Assembly: GCA_947629415.1 (NCBI GenBank)
Contig: CANRDP010000006.1
Coordinates: forward strand, 1 to 52,413
Reading direction: 5' to 3'
Length of the DNA: 52,413 bases
From: an uncultured Bacilli bacterium
Lineage (GTDB): Bacteria; Bacillota_I; Bacilli_A; RFN20; CAG-449
The notes below the pieces were generated by a model. It ran no database searches. It was given only the letters and a program-made list of their open reading frames with translations, and was not told the origin of the DNA. Numbering within the stretch: the stretch's first letter is position 1; every line of letters starts with the position of its first letter. A program made the position numbers and the translations under genes. Below, piece after piece: positions 17,182 to 27,294 of this stretch.

Positions 17182-17518
17182 TCATTTTCCTCCGAATGAT
17201 TTGAAATGCATTTTGCAAATCTGTTTCATTTTCACTAAAAGTTTTTTCTAAAAATGCGGTACGAACAACAATAACATAATCCATTTTTTGTATCTCTTCT
17301 TTTTTTAATACATTTTGAATCATCGCTCGTACTTTTCGACGTATGGTTGTACGTACTACAGCATGTCCAAGTTTTTTTGATGCCGCTATTCCAAATCGGG
17401 AAAAACAATATTCATTTTCAATAAAGTAAAGAATAAATGGCTCTGTTACTATTTTTCTGTTTCCCTGTAATACTTTCTGAAATTCTTGCTTCGTTTTAAC
17501 TCGGAGTTCTTTTTTCAT
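17165..17518 (-). CDS. rnpA: Ribonuclease P protein component
   Basis: A 117-residue RnpA, the basic protein cofactor of RNase P, which trims tRNA 5' leaders. The signature RNR-like helix reads RTTIRRKVRAMI (about residues 58-69), preceded by FGIAASKKLGHAV. It follows rpmH and overlaps yidC, the usual rpmH-rnpA-yidC-jag arrangement. Confidence 0.94.
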   Translation of the reverse strand: MKKELRVKTKQEFQKVLQGNRKIVTEPFILYFIENEYCFSRFGIAASKKLGHAVVRTTIRRKVRAMIQNVLKKEEIQKMDYVIVVRTAFLEKTFSENETDLQNAFQIIRRKMNEKNN

Positions 17519-17535
17519 AAGCTAACCTCCGTCTT

Positions 17536-17574
17536 AGTAAAAACACTAGGTCCATAAAAGGACACTAGTGTTTG
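17536..17574 (-). terminator. Attenuator hairpin between rpmH and rnpA
   Basis: On the minus strand AAACACTAG and CTAGTGTTT form the outer stem, with GTCC/GGAC extending it, followed by TTTTACT. It would let L34 transcripts greatly exceed those of rnpA and yidC. Confidence 0.65.
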
Positions 17575-17584
17575 AAAACTTTCC

Positions 17585-17719
17585 TTAAGCAGAAAGGACT
17601 TTTCTGCCTTTCTTACGTCTTCGAGCAATCACTTTGCGTCCGTTTGGAGTGGACATGCGCTTTCTGAAGCCGTTTACTGATTGATGTTTTCTTTTACTTG
17701 GTTGATACGGTCTCTTCAT
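17585..17719 (-). CDS. rpmH: Large-subunit ribosomal protein L34
   Basis: A 44-residue basic protein beginning [12 protein letters not shown] and ending RKGRKVLSA, a full-length bL34. The segment [19 protein letters not shown] is the diagnostic core. GGAGGTG lies nine bases upstream of the ATG. It is the first gene leftward from oriC. Confidence 0.97.
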   Translation of the reverse strand: MKRPYQPSKRKHQSVNGFRKRMSTPNGRKVIARRRKKGRKVLSA

Positions 17720-17759
17720 TTAATTTACACCTCCGAATTTGGTACAACATACGTGAAAA

Positions 17760-17789
17760 ATTATAATGGACAAAGTGTCCAAGCGTCAA
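17760..17789 (-). promoter_or_regulatory. rpmH operon promoter with a palindromic spacer
   Basis: Minus-strand TTGACG (17784-17789), an 18-base spacer and TATAAT (17760-17765). The spacer holds the palindrome TGGACA-AAG-TGTCCA (17767-17781), centred between the hexamers, a classic operator position. Confidence 0.75.
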
Positions 17790-17984
17790 CAATTTAAACC
17801 TATTTAACAAAATTTTTATTCTTTTGGAAAAACTTTCTTCTATCTTTATCCTTTTTTCTTCTTTTCTTGTGGAATGAATTTCTTTTTTCTTTCAACTTAT
17901 GTGGAGGATTCTTTTTTTTCGGTGGAAAAATTTTCTTTTTTCCCGAGATTTGTTTCTTTTCTCTCGTGGATATCTTTTTCAGAT

Positions 17985-18166
17985 GTTGAAAACGCTCCAC
18001 TTGTTTCACCACAAGAGCTTCCACATAAGTTATCCACTATCTTTCCACATATGAAAAATGTGGATAACTTAAATTTTTCCTTTGGTTTTCTATCTTTTTC
18101 GACATTTTTTCTGTGGACAAATAAATTTTTGTATTTTTTTTATTAGGAATATCCACATTGGTATGC
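17985..18166. other. oriC: Probable chromosomal origin (oriC), dnaA-proximal part
   Basis: The 510 bases between rpmH and dnaA contain no gene. From 17800 to 17980 there is T-rich sequence with several GTGGA motifs. DnaA-box-like 9-mers then cluster: TTATCCACT (18030-18038), CTTTCCACA (18041-18049), TGTGGATAA (18059-18067, a perfect box on the minus strand), TGTGGACAA (18112-18120) and ATATCCACA (18149-18157). An AT-only stretch at 18119-18145 is a candidate unwinding element. Strand polarity of genes flips here. Two further boxes lie between dnaA and dnaN. Confidence 0.8.
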
Positions 18167-18172
18167 TAGAAT
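18164..18172 (+). promoter_or_regulatory. dnaA promoter (extended -10)
   Basis: TGCTAGAAT gives a TGn-TAGAAT extended -10. The -35 region falls on the last DnaA-box-like 9-mer (18149-18157), so DnaA could repress its own promoter. The leader to the ATG is about 50 bases. Confidence 0.55.
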
Positions 18173-18229
18173 GTTTTCGTAGGATTTTATTGGACAAATT
18201 TGAGATAAAATCAAAACAGAGGTATCCCT

Positions 18230-19609
18230 ATGGTCACATCTTTAGTTCAGCAAAAACAAATCTGGAATCTTGTTCTGGATAAAATCAAAAACTTACTTCA
18301 ACAAGATATTCATCTTTATCAAACATTCTTTGAGGATACTTCTTTATATTCCATCGAAGGAAATATGTTAAATATTGTTGTCGGCTCTTCCTTTTGTAAA
18401 CAATTCTTTCAACAAGAAGATCAATCCGGATATCAGACCATGTATCGGGCGGTTTTAGAGGTAATGGAATCGGATTATCAATTGAATTTTTTGACAAAGG
18501 AAGAAATAAATTCGAATACCACGGATATAAAAAACAAAAAAGAAGAGAAAAAAGTCCCGTTTTTCGCCAATTGTATTTTAAATCCAAAATATACTTTCGA
18601 TAATTTTGTATCCGGAGATTGCAACAAAGAAGCGATTCAGGCTTCTTTATTGATTGCTACAAATCCCGGGATATCTTATAACCCTCTTTTCATTTATTCC
18701 AAACCGGGATTAGGAAAAACACATCTTTTGCATGCTTTGGGAAATTATTATAAAGAAAAATATCCGGGAAAAAGAGTGCAATATATTTCCACGGATAATT
18801 TTGTTACCGAATTTGTTAAATATGTTCGGGGAAATCAAGAAACGGAAAATTTAAAAGATTACTTTGAAACAATCGATCTTTTATTGATTGATGATATTCA
18901 AACCTTGCAAAATAAAAAAGCCACTTGTGATTTATTTTTTACTATATTTAATCAATTTGTGAACTCCGGTCGTCAAATTGTTTTGACTTCCGATCGTGCT
19001 CCGAATGATTTACAGGGAGTAGAAGAACGTTTGGTTTCTCGTTTTAATATGGGATTATCCATTTCCATGCGCACTCCGGATTTTGACACCATGCTGAAGA
19101 TATTGGAAAAGAAAATCATTTCCAATCAATTAAGTGTCCGTAATTTTGATCCGGATGGTTTAGCTTTCCTAGCACAAAATTTTTCAAAAAATGTTCGGGA
19201 TTTGGAAGGTGCTCTCAATCGTGTGATTTTTTATACGATAACCTTTAAACATTTAACACGCATTGATCTGGAAACGATAAAAGAGTCCGTTTCACCGATG
19301 TTAAAGCAAAAAAAAGGTGCTAATATTACCGAAGAAGATATTATTGAAGAAGTTGCTTCTTATTACAATATGACCGATTCACAAATTACGTCAAAAGTGC
19401 GTACATCTCAAATTGCATTAGCAAGAAGAATTGCTATGTATCTCTGTCGGGAAATGTTAAATACCCCTTATTTAAAAATCGGAAAAATTTTTGGAGGAAG
19501 AGATCATTCCACCGTTATTACCGCGGTAGTAAAGGTGGAAACAGAGTTGAAAACCGATACCCAACTTCAAAATGCTATTTCCGCGATTAAAAAGCGCTTG
19601 AAAAAGTAG
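18230..19609 (+). CDS. dnaA: Chromosomal replication initiator protein DnaA
   Basis: A 459-residue DnaA with all four domains. Domain I is at residues 1-80; a short Lys/Glu linker (about 95-110) follows. The AAA+ domain has Walker A (KPGLGKTHLLHA, about 162-173) and Walker B (LLLIDDIQ). The C-terminal DNA-binding domain carries the signature GGRDHSTVITAV (about 425-436). It binds DnaA boxes and opens the origin. AGAGGT lies upstream of the ATG. It is first in the rightward replication block. Confidence 0.98.
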   Translation: MVTSLVQQKQIWNLVLDKIKNLLQQDIHLYQTFFEDTSLYSIEGNMLNIVVGSSFCKQFFQQEDQSGYQTMYRAVLEVMESDYQLNFLTKEEINSNTTDIKNKKEEKKVPFFANCILNPKYTFDNFVSGDCNKEAIQASLLIATNPGISYNPLFIYSKPGLGKTHLLHALGNYYKEKYPGKRVQYISTDNFVTEFVKYVRGNQETENLKDYFETIDLLLIDDIQTLQNKKATCDLFFTIFNQFVNSGRQIVLTSDRAPNDLQGVEERLVSRFNMGLSISMRTPDFDTMLKILEKKIISNQLSVRNFDPDGLAFLAQNFSKNVRDLEGALNRVIFYTITFKHLTRIDLETIKESVSPMLKQKKGANITEEDIIEEVASYYNMTDSQITSKVRTSQIALARRIAMYLCREMLNTPYLKIGKIFGGRDHSTVITAVVKVETELKTDTQLQNAISAIKKRLKK

Positions 19610-19615
19610 AAACTC

Positions 19616-19644
19616 TTGGTATTTTTCATTATTTATGTTATGAT
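19616..19644 (+). promoter_or_regulatory. dnaN promoter
   Basis: TTGGTA (19616-19621), a 17-base spacer and TATGAT (19639-19644), just after the dnaA stop. Confidence 0.6.
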
Positions 19645-19678
19645 AAAACAAGATACGATTTTAACTTATTTTTCATCG

Positions 19679-19696
19679 TTATCCACATTTTCCACA
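19679..19696 (+). promoter_or_regulatory. Two adjacent DnaA boxes between dnaA and dnaN
   Basis: TTATCCACA (19679-19687, perfect box) is followed immediately by TTTTCCACA (19688-19696). They lie in the dnaN leader, 35 bases downstream of the promoter. This is the second cluster of a bipartite origin of the Bacillus type, or a regulatory site for dnaN. Confidence 0.8.
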
Positions 19697-19727
19697 GAAT
19701 TAATAATTATAAAAGGAGTATTAAAAT

Positions 19728-20849
19728 ATGAAAATAACTATTGATCGACTTCGTCTTCTGAAAGTGTTAAACACGGTATCTATTGCCATCGGGCAAAAAT
19801 CACCTACCCCGGCTTTTTTGAATTTTAAATTTGAAATGTTCGAGGATTGTTTGGCTATCACCGGATCGAATAATGATTTAACGATTCGTTCGGTATTACC
19901 TTTAAAAGAAGGCGATAATGATATTATATTGTCTTTTGATCCCGGTGCTACTTTGATTTCTTCAAAATATTTATTGGAAATCATTCGTCGTTTAGATGGA
20001 AATTGGGTAACAATTGAAATCGTCGATGATGTTATTGCAAAAATCAGTGATGAAAAATCCGATTTTAAATTGAATTCCATGCGAGTAGAAGATTATCCTG
20101 AATTGGATATGGATATTGAAGGAGATAAAGTTGTCTTTAATGCGGATGACTTCAAAAAAATTGTTTCACAGACTGCTTTTGCTGCTTCCAATAAAGAAGT
20201 ACGACCGGTTTTGACTGCAATTAATGTAAAAGCCAATGGAAATCAAATGGAATTTATTGCTACGGATTCTTTCCGATTATCCAAAAAGGTATATAACACG
20301 GAAGAAGAATATAATTTTGAAGTTAATATTCCTGTAAAAACAATGGTGGAAGTGGCAAAGTTATTGGAAAACGGAATGGTAGAAATGATTGTTTCCGATA
20401 GAAAAGCGGTTTTCAAATATGAAAATACCTGTATTTATTCTCGTTTAATCAATGGTGATTTTCCAAAAACAAGCCGTATGATTCCGGATAGTTATCCTTA
20501 TGTTTTGCAAGTAAGCGCGGAAAATTTTATTTCTGCCATGTCTCGTGTTTCTCTTTTAGCTATTGAAAGAGAAAATATTGTCAAAGTTTCGATTACGAGA
20601 GAAGAACTTGAAATTTCATCAAAGTCGGATCAAATCGGGTCGGCAAATGAAAAAATCACCGATTTTCGCTATGCCGGTGATCGCTTTGATATCTCTTTCA
20701 ATGTAAATTATGTTATCGATGCGATTCGTGCGGCACAAAGTGAAGATGTTATTCTTTCTTTCGCAGGAGAAATGTCAGCTTTCCGTGTAACTGCTCCGAA
20801 TGATTCTTCGATTATTCAAATCATTACACCGGTTCGATCGTATTATTAA
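19728..20849 (+). CDS. dnaN: DNA polymerase III beta subunit (sliding clamp)
   Basis: A 373-residue clamp with three repeated domains (about residues 1-120, 130-245 and 250-373). The C-terminal end IIQIITPVRSYY is close to the usual ITPVRTY. The dimeric ring tethers polymerase to DNA. AGGAG lies ten bases before the ATG. It is followed by its own terminator, so it is transcribed separately from yaaA-recF. Confidence 0.97.
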   Translation: MKITIDRLRLLKVLNTVSIAIGQKSPTPAFLNFKFEMFEDCLAITGSNNDLTIRSVLPLKEGDNDIILSFDPGATLISSKYLLEIIRRLDGNWVTIEIVDDVIAKISDEKSDFKLNSMRVEDYPELDMDIEGDKVVFNADDFKKIVSQTAFAASNKEVRPVLTAINVKANGNQMEFIATDSFRLSKKVYNTEEEYNFEVNIPVKTMVEVAKLLENGMVEMIVSDRKAVFKYENTCIYSRLINGDFPKTSRMIPDSYPYVLQVSAENFISAMSRVSLLAIERENIVKVSITREELEISSKSDQIGSANEKITDFRYAGDRFDISFNVNYVIDAIRAAQSEDVILSFAGEMSAFRVTAPNDSSIIQIITPVRSYY

Positions 20850-20860
20850 AAAGAAGAAAA

Positions 20861-20902
20861 AAGACTATCGAAAAAATAAAGAGTAACGATAGTCTTTTTT
20901 TA
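20861..20902 (+). terminator. Terminator after dnaN
   Basis: AAGACTATCG (20861-20870) and CGATAGTCTT (20887-20896) form a perfect 10-bp stem followed by a T run. Confidence 0.9.
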
Positions 20903-20981
20903 TTTTCTTTTCATTGTTTCCTCGTAAAAAAGAACTTTAATATATTTATAATATATTAGTGTTTTATTTTTCGTGAATTTA

Positions 20982-20990
20982 TGCTAAAAT
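20982..20990 (+). promoter_or_regulatory. Candidate promoter of yaaA-recF-gyrB-gyrA
   Basis: An extended -10, TGC-TAAAAT (20982-20990), lies 42 bases before yaaA. Another TATAAT is at 20947-20952. Neither has a good -35. Confidence 0.35.
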
Positions 20991-21031
20991 ATTTCATAGA
21001 AAAGATGAAAGTCTTTTTTTATGGAGAACAT

Positions 21032-21253
21032 ATGAAAGAAGTCATAATCAATACGGAATATATTACATTAGGACAATTATTGAAAATGATGAATTTAGTT
21101 GCTACCGGAGGAGAAGTCAAATTCTTTTTAATGCAGTGCAAGAAAGTATTGGTTAATGATGAAGAAGATCGTCGTCGCGGTCGAAAATTACGTGATGGAG
21201 ATCAAGTGGAGGTGGACGGAAAAAGATTCGTCATAAAAGCGAATGTGGATTAA
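21032..21253 (+). CDS. yaaA: S4-domain RNA-binding protein YaaA
   Basis: A 73-residue S4-like protein found between dnaN and recF in Bacillota. The S4 core reads ITLGQLLKMMNLVATGGEVK...VLVNDEEDRRRGRKLRDGDQV. Its role is poorly defined, with proposed links to ribosome assembly. The ATG at 21032 is chosen because GGAG lies six bases upstream; the longer in-frame reading from 20981 has no such site. It overlaps the start of recF by 11 bases. Confidence 0.9.
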   Translation: MKEVIINTEYITLGQLLKMMNLVATGGEVKFFLMQCKKVLVNDEEDRRRGRKLRDGDQVEVDGKRFVIKANVD

Positions 21254-22328
21254 AGAACTAAGTTTATCGGATTTTCGCAGTTATCCCTTAGAGAATTTTT
21301 CGTTTGAAAGAGGAGTAAATTTCTTCTATGGAGAAAATGGTGCGGGAAAAACAAATGTTCTGGAAGCAATATCTTTTCTTTCGATGGGAAAGTCGTTTGT
21401 TACTTCTGATGAAAAGAATTGCATTGCAGAAGGAAAATTATTCGCACGTATTGAAGCGATTTACGAAAAAGAAGACTCGGAAAGAAAAATCGAAGTTCTT
21501 CTTTCCAAAGACGGAAAGAAAATTCGTTTGGGAAATCAGGATTTAAAAAAGCTTTCGGAAATGTCGGGAAATGTCCTTCTTGTGAGTTTTTCTCCAAGGG
21601 ATGTTCGATTCTTTCAAGATTCTCCTCAAGAGCGGAGAAAAATGATGGATGTTGCTCTAACAATGCTTGAAAAAACGTATCTTCCGCTTATTAGTTCTTA
21701 CCGCGAATTATTAAAACAGAGAAATGCTTTATTAAAAGGCGAAGAGAATGAAATGCTATTGGAAGTCTTAGAAAATCAAATGATTCCTTTGGAAAAAAAG
21801 ATTACTTTTATGCGATATCAATTAATTTGTAATTTGGAAGAAGAAATAAAAAAGATGTTTCAACAATTTGAAACAAAATTTAATTCCCTAAAATTAATGT
21901 ATCGCGGATTAATCACTGATGAAAAACAATTGGAATATTTTGAAGATAACATCAAAGATCAATATAGGAGAACAAGAACATCCGATCGCCTGCATGGTTC
22001 TACAATGATCGGAATTCATAAAGATGATATGCAATTATATCTTGATGAAAAGAATATTGCACAAATCGGTTCTAGAGGGCAAAATCGCTTATCGGCTTTA
22101 TTGCTGAAACTGGCTCTTTCTTCTTTAATTCGAAATAAGAAAAAAGAAGAACCGATTTTATTACTTGATGATGTTTTATCGGAATTAGACGAATGGCATA
22201 TAGCAAAATTAAACGAAATTTTGAAAGATAAAGAACAAGTGTTTATAACGGGAACAATGGTTCCACCCTCAATGGAAAAAGATTGTACGATGTATCAAGT
22301 CGAACAACACAAAGCGATAAGGAGATAA
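21243..22328 (+). CDS. recF: DNA replication and repair protein RecF
   Basis: A 361-residue SMC-like ATPase that loads RecA at gaps with RecO and RecR. Walker A is [15 protein letters not shown] (about residues 29-43), the signature motif is [11 protein letters not shown] (about 277-287) and Walker B is [11 protein letters not shown] (about 304-314). It overlaps yaaA and lies four bases before gyrB, so translation is coupled. Confidence 0.96.
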   Translation: MWIKELSLSDFRSYPLENFSFERGVNFFYGENGAGKTNVLEAISFLSMGKSFVTSDEKNCIAEGKLFARIEAIYEKEDSERKIEVLLSKDGKKIRLGNQDLKKLSEMSGNVLLVSFSPRDVRFFQDSPQERRKMMDVALTMLEKTYLPLISSYRELLKQRNALLKGEENEMLLEVLENQMIPLEKKITFMRYQLICNLEEEIKKMFQQFETKFNSLKLMYRGLITDEKQLEYFEDNIKDQYRRTRTSDRLHGSTMIGIHKDDMQLYLDEKNIAQIGSRGQNRLSALLLKLALSSLIRNKKKEEPILLLDDVLSELDEWHIAKLNEILKDKEQVFITGTMVPPSMEKDCTMYQVEQHKAIRR

Positions 22329-22332
22329 CAAA

Positions 22333-24342
22333 ATGGAAGAAAAAGATGTTTTGGAAAAAGAAATGCAAAATTTAATTCCGGATGAAGAAAAAGCAAGTGC
22401 CGAATATACGGAAAAGAATATTCAAGTTCTGGAAGGACTGGAAGCCGTAAGAAAACGACCGGGAATGTATATCGGAACGACTTCAATTGATGGTTTGCAT
22501 CATTGTGTTTGGGAGATTGTCGATAATGCCATTGATGAATCCTTAGCAGGATATTGTGATACGATTCATGTTATTATAAATGAAGATGATTCGGTTACGG
22601 TAAAAGATAACGGACGTGGTATTCCTGTCGGAATTGTAGAAAAAACAGGAAAATCGGCAGTGGAAACCGTTTATACTATTTTACATGCCGGTGGTAAATT
22701 CGGTGAAGGCGGCGGTTATAAAGTTTCCGGTGGACTTCATGGTGTCGGTGCTTCGGTTGTAAATGCTTTATCCACATGGGTTGAAGTCCATGTTCATAAA
22801 GACGGAGGAATATATCGCATTCGTTTTGAAAACGGAGGACATACCGCTATTCCTTTGGAAAGAATCGGTGATTGTGATGATTCCGGAACGATTGTTACTT
22901 TTATGCCGGATGCATCTATTTTCCAAGATACAACGGTTTTTAATTATATAACCATAAGAGATCGAATTCGTCAGATGGCCTTTTTGAATAAAGGAGTACG
23001 AATTATAACCGAAGATCATCGGAAAGATGGTTCCATCGAAGGAGTTCATCCCGGAGCAAAAGATGAATTTTGCTTTAAAGGCGGTGTGAAAGAATATGTT
23101 CAATATTTAAACCGTAATAAAGTTCCGATGAGTGAAGAAGTGATTTATTGTGAAGGAAAAGAACAAGATATTGTCGTAGAAATTGCCATGCAATATAACG
23201 ATACCTATAATTCGACGATTTATTCTTTCTGTAATAATATCCGTACGGGGGATGGCGGAACACATGAAGAAGGATTCCGTATGGCTTTGACTCGGGTAAT
23301 CAATAGTTACGCAAAGCAAAATAAATATTTAAAAGAAAACGAAGAAAGTTTTACTCAAGATGATGCTTTGGAAGGATTAACGGCAATTATTTCCATAAAA
23401 CATCCGAATCCTCAATATGAAGGACAAACAAAAGGAAAATTAGGTAATTCGGAAGTAAGAAAAATCGTATCCGGTATTTTTTCCAGTCAATTGGATCGAT
23501 TCTTACAAGAAAATCCTCCGGTTGCAAAGTTGATTATGAGTAAAGTCTTACTTGCTTCCAATGCCCGTTTGGCAGCAAAAAAAGCAAGAGAAACCGTAAG
23601 AAAAGGCAGTGGAATGGAATTGACTTCTCTTCCCGGTAAATTAGCGGATTGTGCGTCAAAAGATCCGTCGATTTGCGAACTCTATATTGTTGAAGGAGAT
23701 TCTGCCGGAGGTTCGGCAAAAAACGGAAGAGATCGTGAAACGCAAGCGATATTGCCTCTACGAGGAAAAATCTTAAATGTTGAAAAAGCACAAATGAAGC
23801 GTGTCTTTGAAAATGCGGAAATCGGAAATTTAATTATTGCCATCGGTGGCGGATATGAAAAAAACGGAGAACATTTTGAAATCGAAAAAATCCGTTATCA
23901 TAAGATTGTCATTATGACCGATGCCGATGTCGATGGAAGCCATATTCGTATACTTCTATTGACATTTTTCTATCGTTATATGAAACCGTTAATCGAGCAA
24001 GGTTATGTTTATATTGCTCAGCCTCCTCTTTATAAGGCCAGTCGCGGTAATAAAGATTATTATTGCTATAATGATGAACAATTGGATGTTTTAAAGAAAA
24101 AATTAGGTCCGCAGATTGCACAAAGATTGAAAATACAACGATATAAAGGTCTTGGTGAAATGGATGCGGAACAATTATGGGAAACCACCATGGATCCGAA
24201 ACAAAGAAAAATGATTCGTGTAAAAATGTCGGATGCAATCGAAGCGGATGAAATCTTTGATGCTTTGATGGGTGAACGTGTTGAACCGCGAAAAGATTTT
24301 ATACGTGAAAATGCAAAATTCGTTAAGAATCTCGATATTTAA
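22333..24342 (+). CDS. gyrB: DNA gyrase subunit B
   Basis: A 669-residue type IIA topoisomerase ATPase subunit. It shows the GHKL ATP site ([29 protein letters not shown]), the transducer domain and the TOPRIM domain (EGDSAGGSA, about residue 455; DADVDGSHI, about 528). It ends with the conserved C-terminal QRYKGLGEM...DFI region. An N-terminal extension of about 20 acidic/basic residues precedes the core. It supplies ATP-driven negative supercoiling with GyrA, 14 bases downstream. Confidence 0.97.
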   Translation: MEEKDVLEKEMQNLIPDEEKASAEYTEKNIQVLEGLEAVRKRPGMYIGTTSIDGLHHCVWEIVDNAIDESLAGYCDTIHVIINEDDSVTVKDNGRGIPVGIVEKTGKSAVETVYTILHAGGKFGEGGGYKVSGGLHGVGASVVNALSTWVEVHVHKDGGIYRIRFENGGHTAIPLERIGDCDDSGTIVTFMPDASIFQDTTVFNYITIRDRIRQMAFLNKGVRIITEDHRKDGSIEGVHPGAKDEFCFKGGVKEYVQYLNRNKVPMSEEVIYCEGKEQDIVVEIAMQYNDTYNSTIYSFCNNIRTGDGGTHEEGFRMALTRVINSYAKQNKYLKENEESFTQDDALEGLTAIISIKHPNPQYEGQTKGKLGNSEVRKIVSGIFSSQLDRFLQENPPVAKLIMSKVLLASNARLAAKKARETVRKGSGMELTSLPGKLADCASKDPSICELYIVEGDSAGGSAKNGRDRETQAILPLRGKILNVEKAQMKRVFENAEIGNLIIAIGGGYEKNGEHFEIEKIRYHKIVIMTDADVDGSHIRILLLTFFYRYMKPLIEQGYVYIAQPPLYKASRGNKDYYCYNDEQLDVLKKKLGPQIAQRLKIQRYKGLGEMDAEQLWETTMDPKQRKMIRVKMSDAIEADEIFDALMGERVEPRKDFIRENAKFVKNLDI

Positions 24343-24356
24343 TAAGGAGAGTAAGT

Positions 24357-26906
24357 ATGCAAGATGAAAAAGATCTCTATCTAGAGGAAGAACAAGAAGA
24401 AATTTCCGAAGAAGAAGAAAAAAGCTTAGAAGAAATCGAATCCGGAATCGTACCCGAACTTCGGGATCAAGATATGGTTGAAGAAGTAAAGGATTCTTTT
24501 CTTGCTTATGCAATGTCGGTTATTGTTTCGAGAGCATTACCGGATGTTCGTGATGGATTGAAACCGGTTCATCGAAGAATTATTTACGGAATGAATGAAG
24601 GCGGATCGCAACACGATAAACCTTTCAAAAAATGCGCCCGTATCGTCGGAGATGTTATGGGAAAATATCACCCTCATGGTGATGCGGCAATTTACGGAGC
24701 ACTTGTGCGATTAGCGCAACCGTTTTCCATACGTTATACCTTGGTCGATGGACACGGAAATTTCGGATCGGTTGATGGTGATGGTGCTGCAGCAATGCGT
24801 TATACCGAAGCCAGAATGTCCCGGATTGCTTCGGAAATGGTTCGAGATATCAATAAAGATACCGTTGATTTTATGGATAACTATGATGGATTGGAAAAAG
24901 AGCCGGTGGTTTTACCATCGCGGTTCCCGAATTTCTTAGTGAACGGATCTTCCGGTATAGCGGTCGGTATGGCTACGAATGTTCCTCCTCATAATTTGAA
25001 AGAAGCGATTAATGCTTGCCAAGCGGTATTGAAAAATGAAAACATCACATCTTTAGATATTCTTTCGGATTATCTTTACGGCCCGGATTTTCCTACCGGT
25101 GGAATCATTTTGGGACGCTCGGGAATAAGAAAAGCATATGAAACAGGACAAGGTTCCATTGTTTTACGTTCCAAAACCCAGATAGAAGAATTACCAAACG
25201 GAAAGAAAAGAATTATTATTACGGAAATACCATATCAAGTAAATAAAGCCAATATGGTCGAAACCATCGGACGTTTGGCCCGAGATAAAGTGATCGACGG
25301 AATTACGGATGTTCGAGATGAATCCAACAAAAAAGGAATTCGTGTTGTCGTGGAATTGAGAAAAGATGCCATCCCGGATGTGGTTTTGAATCATTTATTC
25401 AAAAATACGCAATTACAAGTTTCTTACGGTATTATTATGCTCGCTCTTGTTGATGGTGAACCGAAAATTTTACCGATTAAAGATGTATTAAAATATTATA
25501 CGGATTTCCAATGTGAAGTCGTGGAAAGAAGAACGAGATTTGATTTAAAAAAGGATTCCGATCGATTACATATTTTGGAAGGACTTTTATGCGCTATTGA
25601 TCAAATTGACGAAACGGTACATATTATTCGTTCTTCAAAAACAACAGAAGAGGCAAAGATGCGTTTGATTGAACGTTTCCAATTAGATGATATTCAAGCA
25701 AAGGCAATTTTGGATATGACATTATCAAGACTTGTCGGATTAGAAAAAGATCGTATTGATCAAGAAGCAAATCAATTAAGAATTAATATTGCGCATTATC
25801 GGGAAATTCTTTCCGATCATAATAAAGTTGTTGAAATTGTCGATAATGAATTGGAAGAAATAAAAAATCGCTATGGAGATGAAAGAAAAACAGAAATCAG
25901 TAACGATCAATCGACTATCGATGATGAAGATCTCATCCCGAGAGAAGATATTGTTATTACTTTGACCACCAATGGTTATGTAAAACGTCTAGTCATCGAC
26001 ACGTTCCGTTTGCAAAATCGCGGAGGACGTGGTATTACCGGAATGAAAACTCATGATGATGATGTCGTAGATGTTATTGTCCGAGCATCAACACATGAAG
26101 ATGTATTATTCTTTTCAAATTTAGGAAAAGTATATCGTTTAAGAGGATATCAAATTCCCGAATTTTCTCGCACGGGAAAAGGAACTCCAATACAAAATTT
26201 ATTGCAATTAGAGAAAGAGGAACGCATTCTTTCCATTATTCCTATCGCGGAATATAAAGAAAACGAATATCTTTTCTTTGCTACCAAAAGAGGTACGGTA
26301 AAAAGAACATCGGTTATGGAATTTGCTTCCATTCGTACTAACGGAAAAAAAGCAATCGTTATGCATGAAGATGATGCATTAATCGGAGTAAAATTGACAA
26401 ATGGAGAGGCATTGATTTGCATTGCCGCGGATAATTGTAAGCAAGTATGCTTCAAAGAATCGGATGTTCGTGTCATGGGACGTGGTGCAGCCGGTGTACG
26501 CGGAATGATGTTATCGAAAGAAGAAAATGCCGTTTCCATTACAACCTCTTTAGAAGGAGAATATGTTTTATCCATTACCGAGCATGGATACGGAAAAATG
26601 TCTCTGGGAAGTGATTATCGATTAACTTCACGCGGAACAAAAGGTGTCTATACAATCAATGCTACGGAAAAAACCGGCAAATTGGTCGGAACAAAAGCAG
26701 TAAACGGAGATGAAGATCTAATCGTTATTACTCGTGGTGGAGTGGTGATTCGTACTTCGTTAAAACAAGTTGCAAAATCCGGGCGAAATACTCAAGGAGT
26801 AAAGATTATTCGTATTCAGGATAAAGAAGCGGTATCATCTTTTGCTGTCGTAGAAGCTTCCGAAGAAGAAAATGAGGAAGTATCCGAAGAACAAGTCGGA
26901 GAATAA
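24357..26906 (+). CDS. gyrA: DNA gyrase subunit A
   Basis: An 849-residue breakage-reunion subunit. An acidic N-terminal extension of about 27 residues (rich in Glu) precedes the usual start. The active-site Tyr is in [12 protein letters not shown]. The quinolone region reads [14 protein letters not shown]: the positions equal to E. coli Ser83 and Asp87 are Ala and Gly. The C-terminal beta-pinwheel starts with a GyrA-box-like [11 protein letters not shown] and has the repeated R-GG motifs. The C-terminus is acidic ([11 protein letters not shown]). It ends at a strong terminator. Confidence 0.97.
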   Translation: MQDEKDLYLEEEQEEISEEEEKSLEEIESGIVPELRDQDMVEEVKDSFLAYAMSVIVSRALPDVRDGLKPVHRRIIYGMNEGGSQHDKPFKKCARIVGDVMGKYHPHGDAAIYGALVRLAQPFSIRYTLVDGHGNFGSVDGDGAAAMRYTEARMSRIASEMVRDINKDTVDFMDNYDGLEKEPVVLPSRFPNFLVNGSSGIAVGMATNVPPHNLKEAINACQAVLKNENITSLDILSDYLYGPDFPTGGIILGRSGIRKAYETGQGSIVLRSKTQIEELPNGKKRIIITEIPYQVNKANMVETIGRLARDKVIDGITDVRDESNKKGIRVVVELRKDAIPDVVLNHLFKNTQLQVSYGIIMLALVDGEPKILPIKDVLKYYTDFQCEVVERRTRFDLKKDSDRLHILEGLLCAIDQIDETVHIIRSSKTTEEAKMRLIERFQLDDIQAKAILDMTLSRLVGLEKDRIDQEANQLRINIAHYREILSDHNKVVEIVDNELEEIKNRYGDERKTEISNDQSTIDDEDLIPREDIVITLTTNGYVKRLVIDTFRLQNRGGRGITGMKTHDDDVVDVIVRASTHEDVLFFSNLGKVYRLRGYQIPEFSRTGKGTPIQNLLQLEKEERILSIIPIAEYKENEYLFFATKRGTVKRTSVMEFASIRTNGKKAIVMHEDDALIGVKLTNGEALICIAADNCKQVCFKESDVRVMGRGAAGVRGMMLSKEENAVSITTSLEGEYVLSITEHGYGKMSLGSDYRLTSRGTKGVYTINATEKTGKLVGTKAVNGDEDLIVITRGGVVIRTSLKQVAKSGRNTQGVKIIRIQDKEAVSSFAVVEASEEENEEVSEEQVGE

Positions 26907-26933
26907 AAAAATTTCAAAAACTTCCGATGATAA

Positions 26934-26969
26934 AAAGAAATCGAAAAATAAATTCGATTTCTTTTTTTA
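26934..26969 (+). terminator. Terminator after gyrA
   Basis: AAAGAAATCGA (26934-26944) and TCGATTTCTTT (26954-26964) form a perfect 11-bp stem followed by T5. Confidence 0.9.
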
Positions 26970-27054
26970 TCTTTTCGTATTTAAAAAAAGAAAATAAAAA
27001 AAGTTTTTCCATACGATTTTTACATAAAATACTGAAAAAAAATTTTGAACGCCT

Positions 27055-27060
27055 TATAAT
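27055..27060 (+). promoter_or_regulatory. serS leader promoter -10
   Basis: TATAAT lies directly before the T-box leader. A convincing -35 was not seen. Confidence 0.4.
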
Positions 27061-27066
27061 AGATTT

Positions 27067-27277
27067 GCCTGATGAAAGGAAAAAGTAAATCTTTTCTTTT
27101 TATAGAGATCCGGTGGAAGGTGCAAACCGGAAAAGAAAATATTGAAATCCATCCCGGAGGGTGAAAGGAAACTTTCCGTTCGTTGCGTTAAGACGATAGA
27201 GGTGGCGCAAATGCGCAAAATAGGTGGTACCGCGGAATACGTTTCTTTCGTCCTATAAAAAGAAACGATTTTTTATT
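27067..27277 (+). ncRNA. T-box riboswitch controlling serS
   Basis: The leader has a Stem I with the distal hairpin (CCGGT...ACCGG, 27110-27140). A likely specifier UCC (Ser) is in GAAATCCA at 27144-27151. The T-box core AGGTGGTACCGCGG is at 27222-27235. It ends in an intrinsic terminator: CGTTTCTTT (27240-27248) with AAAGAAACG (27259-27267), then ATTTTTTATT. Uncharged tRNA-Ser pairing at the specifier and T-box would favour the antiterminator and raise serS expression. The specifier choice is read from context and is the least certain part. Confidence 0.9.
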
Positions 27278-27294
27278 AAAAAGGAGAAAAACAT

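Noticed and set aside
26150-26575. 141-codon open frame antisense to gyrA
   Set aside because: Entirely inside the conserved GyrA C-terminal domain, with no start signal or recognisable domain.
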